Shown: positions 16,910-26,970, counted from the stretch's first letter. The stretch: 62,611 nucleotides of DNA from an uncultured Bacillota bacterium (GCA_949287815.1 CASEHS010000007.1:1-62611), one strand, 5' to 3'. Translations and numbers: made by a program. The notes: a model not told the origin generated them from the sequence alone.

Positions 16910-16938
16910 TTGACAACAAAGTTGTGATATTGTAAAAT
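16910..16938 (+). promoter_or_regulatory. Consensus promoter for the phosphofructokinase gene
   Basis: TTGACA, a 17-base spacer and TAAAAT. A CGGAGG ribosome site follows at 16945-16950. Confidence 0.8.
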
Positions 16939-16955
16939 AGAAATCGGAGGTCGTT

Positions 16956-18026
16956 ATGAAAATTGGTATTCTTACTAGCGGAGGGGATTGCTCCGGTTTA
17001 AATGCAGTGATACGTGCGATAGGTTTATACGCTTATTCAAATATAAAAAATGCTGAAATTTACGGGATTCCGGATGGATATGGCGGTTTGATTCGCGGGG
17101 AATATTTTCCGTTGAAGAAGGACGTGCTTTCAGGAATTCTTGATCGTGGCGGCACCATTTTGGGAACATCAAGGCAGCCTTTCAAACAAATGACGGTTGT
17201 GTCCGAGTCGGGAGAATCTCGATTGGATAAAATGTGTGCAAATTATAAAAAGGCGGGGTTTGATTGTCTGTTTACGTTAGGGGGAGCGGGTACTCATAAG
17301 ACTGCGGCACTGCTTTGTATGGAAGGATGTAATGTAATAGGATTACCCAAAACGATTGATAATGATATTTACGGGACAGATATTACGTTTGGTTTTCAAA
17401 CGGCGGTAGAAGTGGTAACGGACAGTATAGACCGTATAAAGACGACAGCGGCAAGTCATGGCAGAACCATGATTGTGGAGATCATGGGGAACAAAGCAGG
17501 TTGGCTTACGCTTCATTCAGGGATCGCTGCGGGAGCTGACATGATATTGATACCCGAGTTGCCGTTTGAGCCTGAAAAAGTTTGTGAGTTTGTTTCGGAA
17601 AATCTGAAAAAAGGAAATGGCTACAATATTATTGCGGTGGCAGAAGGCGCGTTGCCGGCTTCAGAAGTCAAATTAAAAAAATCGGAGCGCACGTTTGTTC
17701 GTTCGGCAAGAGGCGAAACGACTGCATCGATGCATTTGGCAGAAATCATTCAGCAGCAAACCGGTTCGGAAACGAGAGTTTCTGTTTTAGGCTATTTGCA
17801 AAGGGGCGGAACTCCCTGTGCTTATGACAGATTACTGGCATCAAGATTGGGCGGTTTTGCGGGTCAATTAGCTAAAGAAGGTAAATTTGGTGTTACTGTA
17901 GCAGTTTCAGGGTCGAAAATTACATTTAATGCACTTTCTGAAATTGCAGGGAAATATAAGTTTGTTGATCCTAACGGGCAAATTGTATCGTTTGCAAAAA
18001 GCATTGGAATCGGATTTGCAGACTGA
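16956..18026 (+). CDS. 6-phosphofructokinase, PFK superfamily with variant phosphoryl-donor site
   Basis: The protein has 356 residues. It phosphorylates fructose 6-phosphate in glycolysis. The donor loop GGDCSGLNAVIRA is at residues 9-21 and the catalytic segment PKTIDND at 131-137. The lysine of PKTIDND is the residue usual in pyrophosphate-dependent or mixed-substrate enzymes, where ATP enzymes have PGTIDND. The following signature reads GGAGTHKTAALL (residues 109-120), with Ala111 where the Mg-contacting Asp of GGDGS usually lies. The protein clearly belongs to the superfamily, but donor specificity (ATP, PPi or both) and strict catalytic competence cannot be read off. It has its own promoter and stands alone. 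Confidence 0.85.
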   Translation: MKIGILTSGGDCSGLNAVIRAIGLYAYSNIKNAEIYGIPDGYGGLIRGEYFPLKKDVLSGILDRGGTILGTSRQPFKQMTVVSESGESRLDKMCANYKKAGFDCLFTLGGAGTHKTAALLCMEGCNVIGLPKTIDNDIYGTDITFGFQTAVEVVTDSIDRIKTTAASHGRTMIVEIMGNKAGWLTLHSGIAAGADMILIPELPFEPEKVCEFVSENLKKGNGYNIIAVAEGALPASEVKLKKSERTFVRSARGETTASMHLAEIIQQQTGSETRVSVLGYLQRGGTPCAYDRLLASRLGGFAGQLAKEGKFGVTVAVSGSKITFNALSEIAGKYKFVDPNGQIVSFAKSIGIGFAD

Positions 18027-18152
18027 GAAATTGCAGAATGTCTGATCAAGAGTATGGTTTTATAACTTCAAATTGTTCGAGAAAACAATTTACTGATGGA
18101 GTTTTTACGATAAAAGCAAAAAAATTTAGGAAAGCAGTAGGAGCGGAATTGT

Positions 18153-19184
18153 ATGTTATATTCGGTAATAGATATAAGTTCAAGCAGTTTATCAATGATC
18201 ATTGCTGATCATAGTTCTGAAAAAACAGAGATAATTTTTAAGGACAGAACAAGTTTAAGTCTGATACATTATTTGGAAGGGAAGAAATTGTCAGAACGAG
18301 GTCAAGATAAATTAACCGATTTTTTAAAAGCAATGCTTGATAAATGCAGAAGATTCAATGTTAAATATTGTTATCTGATTTCGACGGCTGCGCTTCGTTA
18401 TATACAGAATTATGCGGAAGTAAACCAAAAGGTTTTTGAAAAGACCGGTTTGACAGTTAATTTTATTGACGGGAAAACGGAAGCATTTTGTGATTATATA
18501 GCCAATCAGTATTATTCATCTTATGAGAAGCCTGTTCTGATTGATTTAGGTGGAAAAAGCCTTGAAATTTGTGATTTGTCAAAGACAGACAAAGAGGACA
18601 TGGTTTGTTTTGATTTCGGTTTATTAGATCTTCATCGGAAATTTATCCGTCAGATCCAACCTACGGAGAAAGAAGTAAAAGATATCAAAAAGTTTGTTGT
18701 TGAAAAATTTAACGACGCAGAGTTACCGAAACAAGATGTGTTTAAAACAGCTGTGATGGTTGGGGCTACAAGCAGGGCGATTTACGATATTTATCTTGAT
18801 TTTACAGAAGAGAAAGATAATGCTGATGTTAAAACTATCAAATATAAAAAGTTTAAAAAGCTAGTGTATTGCTTGCTGTACGGTTCGGAGCGTTCTAATC
18901 TGATTTTAAATAATGCTCCGGAAAAACTTTATCTTATCGCATCGGCTGCGATAACTTTGAAAGTGTTGTTTAAGCGTTTTGATGTCGATTCGATTGTTGT
19001 AAGTGACCGAGGCGTTAAGGAAGGTTACTTGCAACTGGTTCTTGAAGGAAAAGAAGTAGGCATTGCGTGTGACTTGGAAAGTGAATTGCCGCACAGCGAT
19101 GAACATATTTCTGAACAAAGTATTCAAAAAAATAAAGGCAAGAAAAAGAATAAATCCGAAAATACGAAAGTTTCGGATAAGTAA
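18153..19184 (+). CDS. Ppx/GppA-type exopolyphosphatase-like protein
   Basis: The protein has 343 residues of the actin/hexokinase/Hsp70-like ATPase fold. The phosphate-1 loop is VIDISSSSLSMIIAD, the Ser/Thr segment is LISTAALRYIQN, and the second phosphate motif is PVLIDLGGKSLEICDL near residue 130. Ppx removes terminal phosphates from polyphosphate; GppA converts pppGpp to ppGpp. Pairing with ppk1 just downstream favours polyphosphate metabolism. The canonical loop sequence G[ST]NS is replaced by SSSS and EGGG/DIGGGS by DLGGKS, so activity may differ. The C-terminal tail is lysine-rich. The preceding gap (18027-18152) holds no supported gene. Confidence 0.8.
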   Translation: MLYSVIDISSSSLSMIIADHSSEKTEIIFKDRTSLSLIHYLEGKKLSERGQDKLTDFLKAMLDKCRRFNVKYCYLISTAALRYIQNYAEVNQKVFEKTGLTVNFIDGKTEAFCDYIANQYYSSYEKPVLIDLGGKSLEICDLSKTDKEDMVCFDFGLLDLHRKFIRQIQPTEKEVKDIKKFVVEKFNDAELPKQDVFKTAVMVGATSRAIYDIYLDFTEEKDNADVKTIKYKKFKKLVYCLLYGSERSNLILNNAPEKLYLIASAAITLKVLFKRFDVDSIVVSDRGVKEGYLQLVLEGKEVGIACDLESELPHSDEHISEQSIQKNKGKKKNKSENTKVSDK

Positions 19185-19246
19185 AAAATTAATTAGGCAA
19201 GATTTGTCAGAGCGGAAAAATTAACTGTGCGTAAGGAGCGTAGAGA

Positions 19247-21313
19247 GTGAAAACCGTCAGCAAAAAAAATAAATTTATAAAAGGGATTTACGTAAATCGT
19301 GAATTCAGTTGGTTGTTGTTTAACAAAAGAGTTTTGGAACAGGCAACAGATTTAACGAATCCTCTTTTGGAACGGGTTAAATTTTTATCGATATTCGGTT
19401 CAAATCTTGATGAGTTTTTTATGGTGCGAGTCGGTAGTCTGTTTAATGAACAACTGACGCATCCGCAGGCGCAGGATAATAAAACAGGTCTTACGGCAGC
19501 AAAACAACTTGACGGTATCTGTGCAGAGGTCAACAAATTGTATGCAAGCAGGGCAAATGTTTACACAACTTTGAGAAAAGAACTCAACAAGAACGGACTT
19601 AAAATACTTCGGGCGTCAGATCTTACCGATTTACAAAAAAAATCTTGTTATGAAATATTTTCATCGCAGGTTTTGCCGTTGTTGTCGTTAATGGTGTTGG
19701 ATGCAAAGCATCCCTTGATGCAATTTGAAAATATGCGCAGTTATATGATCTATGATCTGGAAAGAGACGGAAGACGTATGATTGGGGTTATGGCGATCAA
19801 TTCCGCACTAGACAGATTATATAAGGTCAACGGCGGTAAAAAAGTTAAATTGATCCCTCTTGAAGAGCTGATTCGCGCATTTGGCCACAGTGCTTTTATT
19901 GGATATACTGTGAAAGATAAAATGTTGCTTAGGGTAACCAGAAACGCTGATTTTGATACAAATATCGATGATACGGATATTGAGCGTGATTTTTCACAGT
20001 TTATGAAGGAAAAGGTTGAGTCGCGTGCAAGGATGAACGTTGTCCGACTTGAAGTAGATAACAATAATTCAAAGCTCAAAGATTTTGTTTTAAAACATTT
20101 AAAAATAAATCAGAAGTTTTGTTTTTGTGACAGACATTTTTTTGATTATAAATTTATGTTCGGTTTAGGAAAATATTTATCCCAGACCGAAACGGCAAGA
20201 TTAAAATATCCTCCGTTTAAGGGAAAAATCAGTGAAGAAATCGCAAATAGCCAATCTTTGATAGACCTGGTTTTTAAAAAGGATATTTTTCTTTCTTACC
20301 CGTATGACAGTATGTCACCCGTTTTGGATCTTCTTGCGCAGTGTGCAGAGGATGAGAGGGTTCATTCAATTAAAATAACAATATATCGTTTGGCTAATCA
20401 TTCAAGGATCGCTGAACTTCTTTGCAAGGCAAGTGAAAACGGAAAACAAGTAACCGTTGTTATTGAGCTTTGTGCAAGGTTTGATGAAGAAAATAATATG
20501 TACTTTGCAGGAAAACTGCAAGAAGCGGGTTGTACTATTATTTACGGAATGGAAAACTATAAAGTACATTCCAAGATCATTTCGATTGTGTTTAAAGACG
20601 GGGATGAAATAAAGTATATAACTCATCTTGGTACAGGCAATTATAATGAGTCTACGAGTACTCAATATACCGATTTAAATATTATTACTTCTGATCAAAA
20701 GATCGGGGAAGATGCCGTTTCGTTTTTCAGAAATATAGCTATTTGTAACACGGATTATCGTTATAATCGGTTGTTAGTTGCTCCACATACGCTGAAATCG
20801 GGATTGATAAATTTGATTGACCGTGAAATCGTTAAGGCGAAAGAGGGCAAGGAAGGTTATATTTTAGCAAAAATGAACAGCTTGACCGATAAAGATATGA
20901 TCGATAAACTGGAAGAGGCGAGTATTGCAGGGGTAAAGATAGAACTGATTGTCAGAGGAATTTGTTGTTTATTGCCAGGAGTTCAAGGTAAGACGGAAAA
21001 TATAAGGGTAATCAGCATAGTGGGAAGATTTTTAGAGCATTCTCGTGTCTATTCGTTTGGTCGTGGTGAAGACAGGAAAATGTTTATTTCCAGTGCCGAT
21101 CTTATGACCCGAAATACCGATAAGAGAGTGGAGATTGCCGCTCCCGTTTTGGATAAAACAATAGCAGATAAAATTGAGAAAATATTGCAGATAATGCTTG
21201 CTGATAATATCAAGGCAAGGAAACTGTGTTCGGACGGGAAATACCGAAAAGTGGAAACATTGGGTGAAATGCTCGATGCTCAGTCGTATTTTTTAAAGAA
21301 CGTAGGTAAATAA
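19247..21313 (+). CDS. ppk1: Polyphosphate kinase 1
   Basis: The protein has 688 residues, full length. It reversibly polymerises the gamma phosphate of ATP into polyphosphate. An N-terminal domain (YVNREFSWLLFNKRVLEQA) is followed by the head domain and two phospholipase-D-like catalytic domains. The phosphorylated histidine lies in YKVHSKIISIV. Conserved arginines appear in IYRLANHSRIAE, and LGTGNYNEST follows. The start is GTG, with AAGGAG nine bases upstream. Together with the Ppx-like gene it forms a polyphosphate synthesis and breakdown pair, and a terminator follows at once. Confidence 0.94.
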   Translation: MKTVSKKNKFIKGIYVNREFSWLLFNKRVLEQATDLTNPLLERVKFLSIFGSNLDEFFMVRVGSLFNEQLTHPQAQDNKTGLTAAKQLDGICAEVNKLYASRANVYTTLRKELNKNGLKILRASDLTDLQKKSCYEIFSSQVLPLLSLMVLDAKHPLMQFENMRSYMIYDLERDGRRMIGVMAINSALDRLYKVNGGKKVKLIPLEELIRAFGHSAFIGYTVKDKMLLRVTRNADFDTNIDDTDIERDFSQFMKEKVESRARMNVVRLEVDNNNSKLKDFVLKHLKINQKFCFCDRHFFDYKFMFGLGKYLSQTETARLKYPPFKGKISEEIANSQSLIDLVFKKDIFLSYPYDSMSPVLDLLAQCAEDERVHSIKITIYRLANHSRIAELLCKASENGKQVTVVIELCARFDEENNMYFAGKLQEAGCTIIYGMENYKVHSKIISIVFKDGDEIKYITHLGTGNYNESTSTQYTDLNIITSDQKIGEDAVSFFRNIAICNTDYRYNRLLVAPHTLKSGLINLIDREIVKAKEGKEGYILAKMNSLTDKDMIDKLEEASIAGVKIELIVRGICCLLPGVQGKTENIRVISIVGRFLEHSRVYSFGRGEDRKMFISSADLMTRNTDKRVEIAAPVLDKTIADKIEKILQIMLADNIKARKLCSDGKYRKVETLGEMLDAQSYFLKNVGK

Positions 21314-21325
21314 TAATCAGGTTTT

Positions 21326-21360
21326 CAGGGAAGTGTCAAAAAGACATTTCCCTGTTTTTT
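21326..21360 (+). terminator. Intrinsic terminator after ppk1
   Basis: A 12-bp stem (CAGGGAAGTGTC with GACATTTCCCTG, one wobble), an AAAAA loop and a run of T. Confidence 0.85.
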
Positions 21361-21430
21361 TAACAAGGGAATTTTTCAAAGTTTATGGGCAGAGTGAGCA
21401 TAGAGGAAATGTGTTTCTGTCTGTAATTTC

Positions 21431-21459
21431 TTGATTTTTTTTTATTTATATTGTATAAT
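21431..21459 (+). promoter_or_regulatory. Promoter of the M50 protease-scpAB operon with the start codon at +1
   Basis: TTGATT, a 17-base spacer and TATAAT. Six bases separate the -10 box from ATG 21466. This is the same arrangement as at 13850, so the message is probably leaderless; no Shine-Dalgarno site is present. Confidence 0.75.
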
Positions 21460-21465
21460 TTGATT

Positions 21466-22176
21466 ATGGAAACTTATATTCAATGGATGGTCGAGCTTCT
21501 TGCGGCATTTGTGGCTGTATGCGTTGTGCTTTCTTTGCACGAGTTTGCGCACGCATTTGTCGCGTATAAATGTGGGGATCCGACTCCGAAATTTTACGGA
21601 AGACTAACAGTTAATCCGGTCGCTCATTTTGACCCCTTGGGCTTGATCATGTTTACGGTAGCGGGATTCGGTTGGGCAAAGCCTGTGCCGATCAACCCGA
21701 ATAATTTTAAAAAATATAAAAAAGGACTCGCACTGACGGCTGTTGCAGGGGTGGTAATGAATTATATTACAGCCTTCCTTTTTTGTCCGTTGTTTTTGAT
21801 AGTATTGTATTATGTGCGTGTTCCTTGGTGGCCGCTGCAACAGTTCTTATATCAAACCACATATTTTTTGTTCGCTTATTCACTGGGGTTTTGTGTGTTT
21901 AACCTGATACCGCTGCCTCCTTTGGACGGATGGCGTGTAGTCCAGGCTGTAAATAAAAGCCGCGGTAAAGTTTATCGTTTTTTTGAAAGATACGGCAATA
22001 TGATTTTACTGATATTGATCGGTATTCATTTTTTGGTAAATTTCATGACGAATTATGGCGCAACTGCACTTTTAGGCAGTTATTTAAGTTACATTGATGT
22101 TTTAGGTTATATCATGAGTTTTGCGACACAGATTCTCGGTTGGCCGATTAGCGAATTCTGGGGGCTGATTTTCTGA
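21466..22176 (+). CDS. Site-2 protease family (M50) membrane metalloprotease
   Basis: The protein has 236 residues of mostly hydrophobic sequence with about five membrane segments. The zinc-binding motif SLHEFAHAF (HExxH) lies in the first helix, and the second conserved motif NLIPLPPLDGWRV (NPxPxLDG type) lies in a later helix. It is a member of the short M50 proteases like YwhC/SpoIVFB relatives that cut within the membrane; the substrate is unknown. An in-frame TTG lies five codons earlier, inside the -10 box, so ATG 21466 is used. The gene overlaps scpA by one base, and the protease-scpA-scpB order is common in Clostridia. Confidence 0.9.
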   Translation: METYIQWMVELLAAFVAVCVVLSLHEFAHAFVAYKCGDPTPKFYGRLTVNPVAHFDPLGLIMFTVAGFGWAKPVPINPNNFKKYKKGLALTAVAGVVMNYITAFLFCPLFLIVLYYVRVPWWPLQQFLYQTTYFLFAYSLGFCVFNLIPLPPLDGWRVVQAVNKSRGKVYRFFERYGNMILLILIGIHFLVNFMTNYGATALLGSYLSYIDVLGYIMSFATQILGWPISEFWGLIF

Positions 22177-22964
22177 TGAAAAATGCAACTGAAAATTTTG
22201 AATCGGTCGTAGATTATACGACTATATTAGAAAATTTTGAAGGGCCGCTCGATTTATTGCTGTATCTCATTAAACAGGAGCAGATCGAGATCAAGGATGT
22301 GTTTGTTTCAAAAGTTACAGAGCAATTTCTCGAATATATGAAGGGATTGCCGTACATAGATATTGATAAGGCAAGCGAATATCTGAGCATTGCTTCGGCG
22401 ATATTAGAGATCAAAGCTAAAAGCCTTGTTCCCGCGATCGTTGAACAGGAAGAGGATCAGGAAGACGGGGAAGCCGTTTTGATCCGTGCGTTGGAAGAAT
22501 ATAAACTTTTAAAAGAAGAAAGTGCGAAACTGAAAGAACTGGAAACGATCGGTTTTTATTATAAAGAACCGGATAAAAATGTCGGCGAGGCAAAAATCGT
22601 TTATAAGGATTTTAATCTGGAAGGATTGCTGAAAGCGTTTACCGACCTTATGCTCAGGCAGGAAGCGAAAATGCGCGAAGCGGGCATACAGAGAGAGATC
22701 CCGAAAGAAGTCTATACGATTCCAGATAGAGCCAATTATATTTGTAAAGCAGTGGCGGAACATGAGTCCGTTGCGTTTGATGATTTGTTTTCCGCTCATT
22801 CATCGAGAAGCGAAATCATAGTCACTTTTCAGGCACTACTTGAACTTTTAAAACATCAGTTTATAAAAGTGACGCAAGGTGATACTTTTGATAAGATTTA
22901 TATAACGAGTAATCCAGACAGAAGCGAGGAAGAGTTCATTGGAGATTTTGGAGAATCTGAGTAA
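22176..22964 (+). CDS. scpA: Segregation and condensation protein A
   Basis: The protein has 262 residues. ScpA is the kleisin subunit that bridges the Smc ATPase heads and recruits ScpB in chromosome condensation. The N-terminal signature FEGPLDLLLYLIKQEQIEIKDV and the following SEYLSIASAILEIKAKSLVP are diagnostic. The C-terminal winged helix, which contacts the Smc cap, is seen around ELLKHQFIKVTQGDTFDKI. The start overlaps the protease stop, and the end overlaps scpB by 26 bases. No smc gene is in the window. Confidence 0.94.
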   Translation: MKNATENFESVVDYTTILENFEGPLDLLLYLIKQEQIEIKDVFVSKVTEQFLEYMKGLPYIDIDKASEYLSIASAILEIKAKSLVPAIVEQEEDQEDGEAVLIRALEEYKLLKEESAKLKELETIGFYYKEPDKNVGEAKIVYKDFNLEGLLKAFTDLMLRQEAKMREAGIQREIPKEVYTIPDRANYICKAVAEHESVAFDDLFSAHSSRSEIIVTFQALLELLKHQFIKVTQGDTFDKIYITSNPDRSEEEFIGDFGESE

Positions 22965-23658
22965 TATACTTGAAAGTATTTTGTTTGTATCCGGTAATCC
23001 GGTTCCCGTTGACATTATAGCCGAAAAACTCGGGGTAAGCGAAAAAGATGTGCGGGATGCCGCTAAGAAATTGCAGGAAAGGTATTCCGAAAAGGGTGGA
23101 ATACGCCTTCTTACATTTAATAAAAAATTGCAACTTTCCAGCAATCCCGAATATAAAGATTATGTATCGTCTGTTTTGAATCCGATCAAAGAGCGTGAAT
23201 TTACAAGAACAATTTTGGAATGTTCGGCGATCATAGCGTATAAACAGCCGATTACAAAAGGTGAATTAGAAAGTTTGCGCGGTTTAAATTGCGATTATGC
23301 GATTCATACGTTGTTGGAGTTAAAAATGATAGAGCCGGTAGGCAGGAAAGATGCGGTCGGCAGGCCGATCCTGTATGCAACTACGGACAATTTTTTGAAA
23401 CGATTCAAACTGAACAGTATTGAAGATCTGCCTGATTATGATACATTGATGGAAAGCATCGCCAAATTGCACGCGGACGAGCCGGATTCTTATCTCTATG
23501 CCAATAATGTTTATGTGGACAATGAAAGTGCGGAATCGGGTGAAACGGCGGAAAAGGCTGACGCTCAGCAGTCGGAAAGAGAAACTCCTGTTCCGAAAAG
23601 CGATCTGCCTGATTTTTTGCAGGATTTGGATGAAGACGATCTTATTAAAATCGAATAA
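22939..23658 (+). CDS. scpB: Segregation and condensation protein B
   Basis: The protein has 239 residues. ScpB dimers bind the middle of ScpA. Two winged-helix domains are visible (ILFVSGNPVPVDIIAEKLGVSEKDV and TILECSAIIAYKQPITKGELESLRG, then GRKDAVGRPILYATTDNFL). The acidic C-terminal tail of about 60 residues is low complexity. The start is a TTG at 22939 with GAGGAAG upstream, giving the expected MEILENLSNILESILF beginning; no ATG exists in the right place. The bidirectional terminator right after it separates it from the converging clpB. Confidence 0.92.
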   Translation: MEILENLSNILESILFVSGNPVPVDIIAEKLGVSEKDVRDAAKKLQERYSEKGGIRLLTFNKKLQLSSNPEYKDYVSSVLNPIKEREFTRTILECSAIIAYKQPITKGELESLRGLNCDYAIHTLLELKMIEPVGRKDAVGRPILYATTDNFLKRFKLNSIEDLPDYDTLMESIAKLHADEPDSYLYANNVYVDNESAESGETAEKADAQQSERETPVPKSDLPDFLQDLDEDDLIKIE

Positions 23659-23662
23659 AGTT

Positions 23663-23694
23663 AAAAGCGCTCTCCAAAAAGGGGAGCGCTTTTT
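23663..23694. terminator. Bidirectional terminator between scpB and clpB
   Basis: AAAAGCGCTCTCC pairs with GGGGAGCGCTTTT (one wobble) around a five-base loop. Flanking A and T runs serve both directions. Confidence 0.85.
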
Positions 23695-23704
23695 AGTGCT
23701 TGGA

Positions 23705-26299
23705 TTATTTGATTGTGACGTAAAAATCGCCGTTTTTTGCATTGACTTCTATGACGTTGCCGGGTTGTAAGTCGTTTGCGATCATAGTTCTTGCAATAAG
23801 TGTTTCGATTTTGCTTTGTAAATACCGTTTCAAAGGTCTTGCACCGTATACAGGATCGTAACCGTTTTCAATAATAAGATCTTTTGCGAGCGGGGTAATG
23901 ACAAGTCCGAGTTGTTTATCTTTTAACCTTTCAGTCAGATCTTGTATCAAGAGATCAATAATTTTTGTTATATTGTCTTTTGTAAGAGGTTTATAATAAA
24001 CGATCTCATCGAGACGGTTAAGAAATTCCGGACGGAAACTCTGTTTGAGCAGATCAGAAACTTTTTCTTTTGCGCTTTCTTCTATATCACCGTTTTCATT
24101 GATTCCGTCGAGGAGATAAGAAGAACCGAGGTTGGAAGTAAGAATGATGATCGTGTTTTTGAAGTCGACCGTTCTTCCTTGGGAATCGGTAATTCTTCCG
24201 TCGTCAAGCACCTGTAAGAGTATATTAAACACATCGGGATGAGCTTTTTCGATTTCATCGAACAAAACAACGGAATAGGGTTTTCTTCTTACGGCTTCGG
24301 TTAGCTGTCCGCCTTCGTCGTAGCCTACATATCCGGGAGGCGCGCCGATGAGCCTGGATACGGAAAATTTTTCCATATATTCGGTCATATCTATTCTGAC
24401 CAGATTGTGTTCGTCGTCAAAAAGACTTTCTGCAAGCGCTTTCGCAAGTTCGGTTTTTCCTACGCCGGTTGGACCGAGGAACAGGAATGAACCGATCGGT
24501 CTGTTTGGATCTGCGATGCCGGCTCGTGAACGAATAATTGCCTCAGTCACTTTTGTGACGGCTTCGTCCTGACCGATAACACGTTTGTGCAGTATCTCGT
24601 CGAGATGAAGGATCTTTTCGCGTTCACCTTCCATAAGTTTTGAAAGGGGAATTCCTGTCCAGCGGGAAACGACTTTTGCGATTTCTTCTTCCGTGACCGT
24701 ATCGCGCAGAAGGGTATTTTTTTGAACGGTACCGCTCTTTTGCGCTTCTTCAAGTTTTTTCTGCAATTCAGGCAAACGGCTGTATTTCAGTTTAGCCGCG
24801 CGCTCATAATCGGAAACACGCTGTGCTTCTTCGATTTCTGCATTGACTTTTTCGATTTCGGCTTTTGTATCGGAAACGGCGTGTATGCTCTGTTTTTCAT
24901 TGTTCCATTGCGCTTTCATGACATTAAAGCGGTCTCTCAATTCGGCAAGTTCTTTTTGAATATTATTCAAACGTTCTTTGGAAAGGGAATCGGTTTCTTT
25001 TTTGAGAGCCATTTCTTCAATTTCAAGCTGCATGATCTTTCTGGCAATGTCATCCATTTCGGCTGGCATGGAGTCGATTTCCGTACGAATGGTAGCGCAT
25101 GCTTCGTCTACAAGGTCAATTGCTTTATCAGGGAGGAATCTGTCAGAGATATAACGATGGGATAGGGTCGCCGCGGCGATCAGTGCCTGGTCGTGTATCT
25201 GAACTCCGTGAAAGACTTCATATCTTTCTTTCAGACCGCGGAGAATGGATATCGTATCTTCGACCGTCGGTTCATCTACCATTACAGGCTGAAACCTTCT
25301 TTCGAGTGCAGCGTCTTTTTCAATATATTTTCTGTATTCGTCGAGCGTTGTTGCACCGATACAATGCAATTCACCTCTTGCCAACATAGGTTTTAAGAGG
25401 TTGCCTGCATCCATTGCGCCGTCGGATTTACCTGCGCCGACAATGGTGTGAAGTTCGTCAATGAAGAGTAGAATTCTGCCTTCGCTTTTTCGGATTTCAT
25501 TGAGAACGGCTTTCAGCCTTTCCTCAAATTCACCCCTGAATTTTGCACCTGCGATCAAAGCGCCCATATCGAGAGCAAATATAGTTTTATTTTTCAAACC
25601 TTCGGGAACGTCTCCGCGTACGATTCTTTGCGCAAGACCTTCGGCAATAGCGGTTTTACCGACGCCCGGTTCACCGATCAAAACAGGGTTGTTTTTTGAT
25701 TTTCTGGAAAGAATACGTATAACGTTTCGTATTTCATTATCTCGGCCGATCACTGGATCAAGTTTTTGATCTTTGGCACGTTGAACGAGATCGAATCCGT
25801 ATTTATTGAGGGCGTCATAAGTGCTTTCGGGATCGTCTCCCGTAACTCTTCCGCTCTTTACTTTTTTCAGTTCGGTAAGGAAAATATCTTTTGTAAGCCC
25901 GAAAGAACGGAAAATGTTGCGCAATTCATCCGTTGCATGATCGAAAACGGAAAGCATGATATGTTCTACCGATACATATTCATCTTTCATTGATGTTGCA
26001 AGTTTTTCCGCTTCGGCAAGTATTCTGTCGGTAACGGGTGAAATGTAAATTTTATCCGGTTCACGCCCGCTGCCGCTTACGGCAGGGATCTTACTGATCG
26101 CAGTATCCAAAACCGAAAGCAGTTTATCGCAGTCGATTCCTGATTTTTTTAAAAGCTGGGGGATAAGTCCGCCTTCCTGATCGATAAGAGCATATACCAA
26201 ATGCTCAGGCATGATTTGCATGTTTTGATTTTCTATAGCGATGTTTTGTGCGGATGTCACCGCTTCAAGTGCTTTTTTTGTGAACTTTTGAGCATTCAT
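23705..26299 (-). CDS. clpB: ATP-dependent disaggregase ClpB
   Basis: The protein has 864 residues from this start, typical for ClpB. It unravels aggregated proteins with DnaK. Domain order: N-terminal repeats ([16 protein letters not shown]), AAA1 with Walker [10 protein letters not shown] and Walker B LFIDELHT, a coiled-coil middle domain (about residues 400-520) that marks ClpB rather than ClpC/ClpA, AAA2 with GPTGVGKTE, and the C-terminal domain. The start is the ATG six bases after AGGAGGTG; a GTG within that site is rejected. It forms an operon with an upstream ribbon-helix-helix protein. No CIRCE or obvious CtsR site was seen. Confidence 0.96.
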   Translation of the reverse strand: MNAQKFTKKALEAVTSAQNIAIENQNMQIMPEHLVYALIDQEGGLIPQLLKKSGIDCDKLLSVLDTAISKIPAVSGSGREPDKIYISPVTDRILAEAEKLATSMKDEYVSVEHIMLSVFDHATDELRNIFRSFGLTKDIFLTELKKVKSGRVTGDDPESTYDALNKYGFDLVQRAKDQKLDPVIGRDNEIRNVIRILSRKSKNNPVLIGEPGVGKTAIAEGLAQRIVRGDVPEGLKNKTIFALDMGALIAGAKFRGEFEERLKAVLNEIRKSEGRILLFIDELHTIVGAGKSDGAMDAGNLLKPMLARGELHCIGATTLDEYRKYIEKDAALERRFQPVMVDEPTVEDTISILRGLKERYEVFHGVQIHDQALIAAATLSHRYISDRFLPDKAIDLVDEACATIRTEIDSMPAEMDDIARKIMQLEIEEMALKKETDSLSKERLNNIQKELAELRDRFNVMKAQWNNEKQSIHAVSDTKAEIEKVNAEIEEAQRVSDYERAAKLKYSRLPELQKKLEEAQKSGTVQKNTLLRDTVTEEEIAKVVSRWTGIPLSKLMEGEREKILHLDEILHKRVIGQDEAVTKVTEAIIRSRAGIADPNRPIGSFLFLGPTGVGKTELAKALAESLFDDEHNLVRIDMTEYMEKFSVSRLIGAPPGYVGYDEGGQLTEAVRRKPYSVVLFDEIEKAHPDVFNILLQVLDDGRITDSQGRTVDFKNTIIILTSNLGSSYLLDGINENGDIEESAKEKVSDLLKQSFRPEFLNRLDEIVYYKPLTKDNITKIIDLLIQDLTERLKDKQLGLVITPLAKDLIIENGYDPVYGARPLKRYLQSKIETLIARTMIANDLQPGNVIEVNAKNGDFYVTIK

Positions 26300-26313
26300 A
26301 ATGATCACCTCCT

Positions 26314-26970
26314 TTAAATGAGCTGAACGCCGCTGTTCAGATAGCTTAAATATCTTTTCTCTATGTCTTGTGTAGAATTGAATTTTCCGCTTAAGTAACT
26401 TTTCAGCATTTCGTCAAAAGTGGCGATATAATTGCTGATTGCGTTTCCGATCTGTTCTTCTGAATAATCAGAATCGTTCGGTACTGCAAATGTCCTTAAA
26501 AATTTACCGTTTTCCATTCCGTAAGAAATAGCATCTTTGGCAAAAAAGTGTTGAATGTATATATTCTCCAGTTGGATCCATATCTTAAAGAATCTTGTAA
26601 GTTCCAGTAACAGCTCCGCAGACTGAGTTCTGAAAATTATTTTTAATTCGCCTATGGTTTCCTTGGGAGTGCGGTACATCTCGACTTCATATCGAATGGT
26701 AGGGCGATAATGATATTTTAAGGAGCTTTTTATAGACATTGTCATATCGTTAGGTTGAGAGTATAACAAAAAACTGTCCCGATTTCCGATCATTTGCTCA
26801 ATAATATCAAAAATATTCCTTACATGTTTTTCAGGTGTGGTAAGTGATACGTATTCGGCAAGGATCTGATTTACAAGATTAGATCGGTTGGTATTTTTTT
26901 CATTTGCAAGCGCATCAATGGCGTTGATTACATCTTCAGCCAACATTAAGCTGTACATGTTTTTTTTCAT
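26314..26970 (-). CDS. Ribbon-helix-helix protein encoded upstream of clpB, possible regulator
   Basis: The protein has 218 residues. The first about 45 residues fit a ribbon-helix-helix DNA-binding fold: a short strand (MYSLMLA), a helix (EDVINAIDALANEKN), then NRSNLVNQILAEYVSL, the classic NRSxxVNxxL turn. The remaining about 170 residues are not recognised; they are mixed alpha/beta, without cysteines or a membrane helix, and could be a sensing domain. It shares an operon with clpB (14-base gap to the clpB start). An autoregulating heat-shock or proteostasis regulator is inference. Confidence 0.75.
   Translation of the reverse strand: MKKNMYSLMLAEDVINAIDALANEKNTNRSNLVNQILAEYVSLTTPEKHVRNIFDIIEQMIGNRDSFLLYSQPNDMTMSIKSSLKYHYRPTIRYEVEMYRTPKETIGELKIIFRTQSAELLLELTRFFKIWIQLENIYIQHFFAKDAISYGMENGKFLRTFAVPNDSDYSEEQIGNAISNYIATFDEMLKSYLSGKFNSTQDIEKRYLSYLNSGVQLI

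Noticed and set aside
16838-16927. 29-codon frame before pfk
   Set aside because: The only nearby G run is 13 bases from the ATG, and the frame ends inside the pfk promoter. Kept only as a note on the gap.
18038-18208. 56-codon frame between pfk and the Ppx-like gene
   Set aside because: It has no ribosome site and overlaps the start of the Ppx-like gene in another frame. The peptide is not recognisable.
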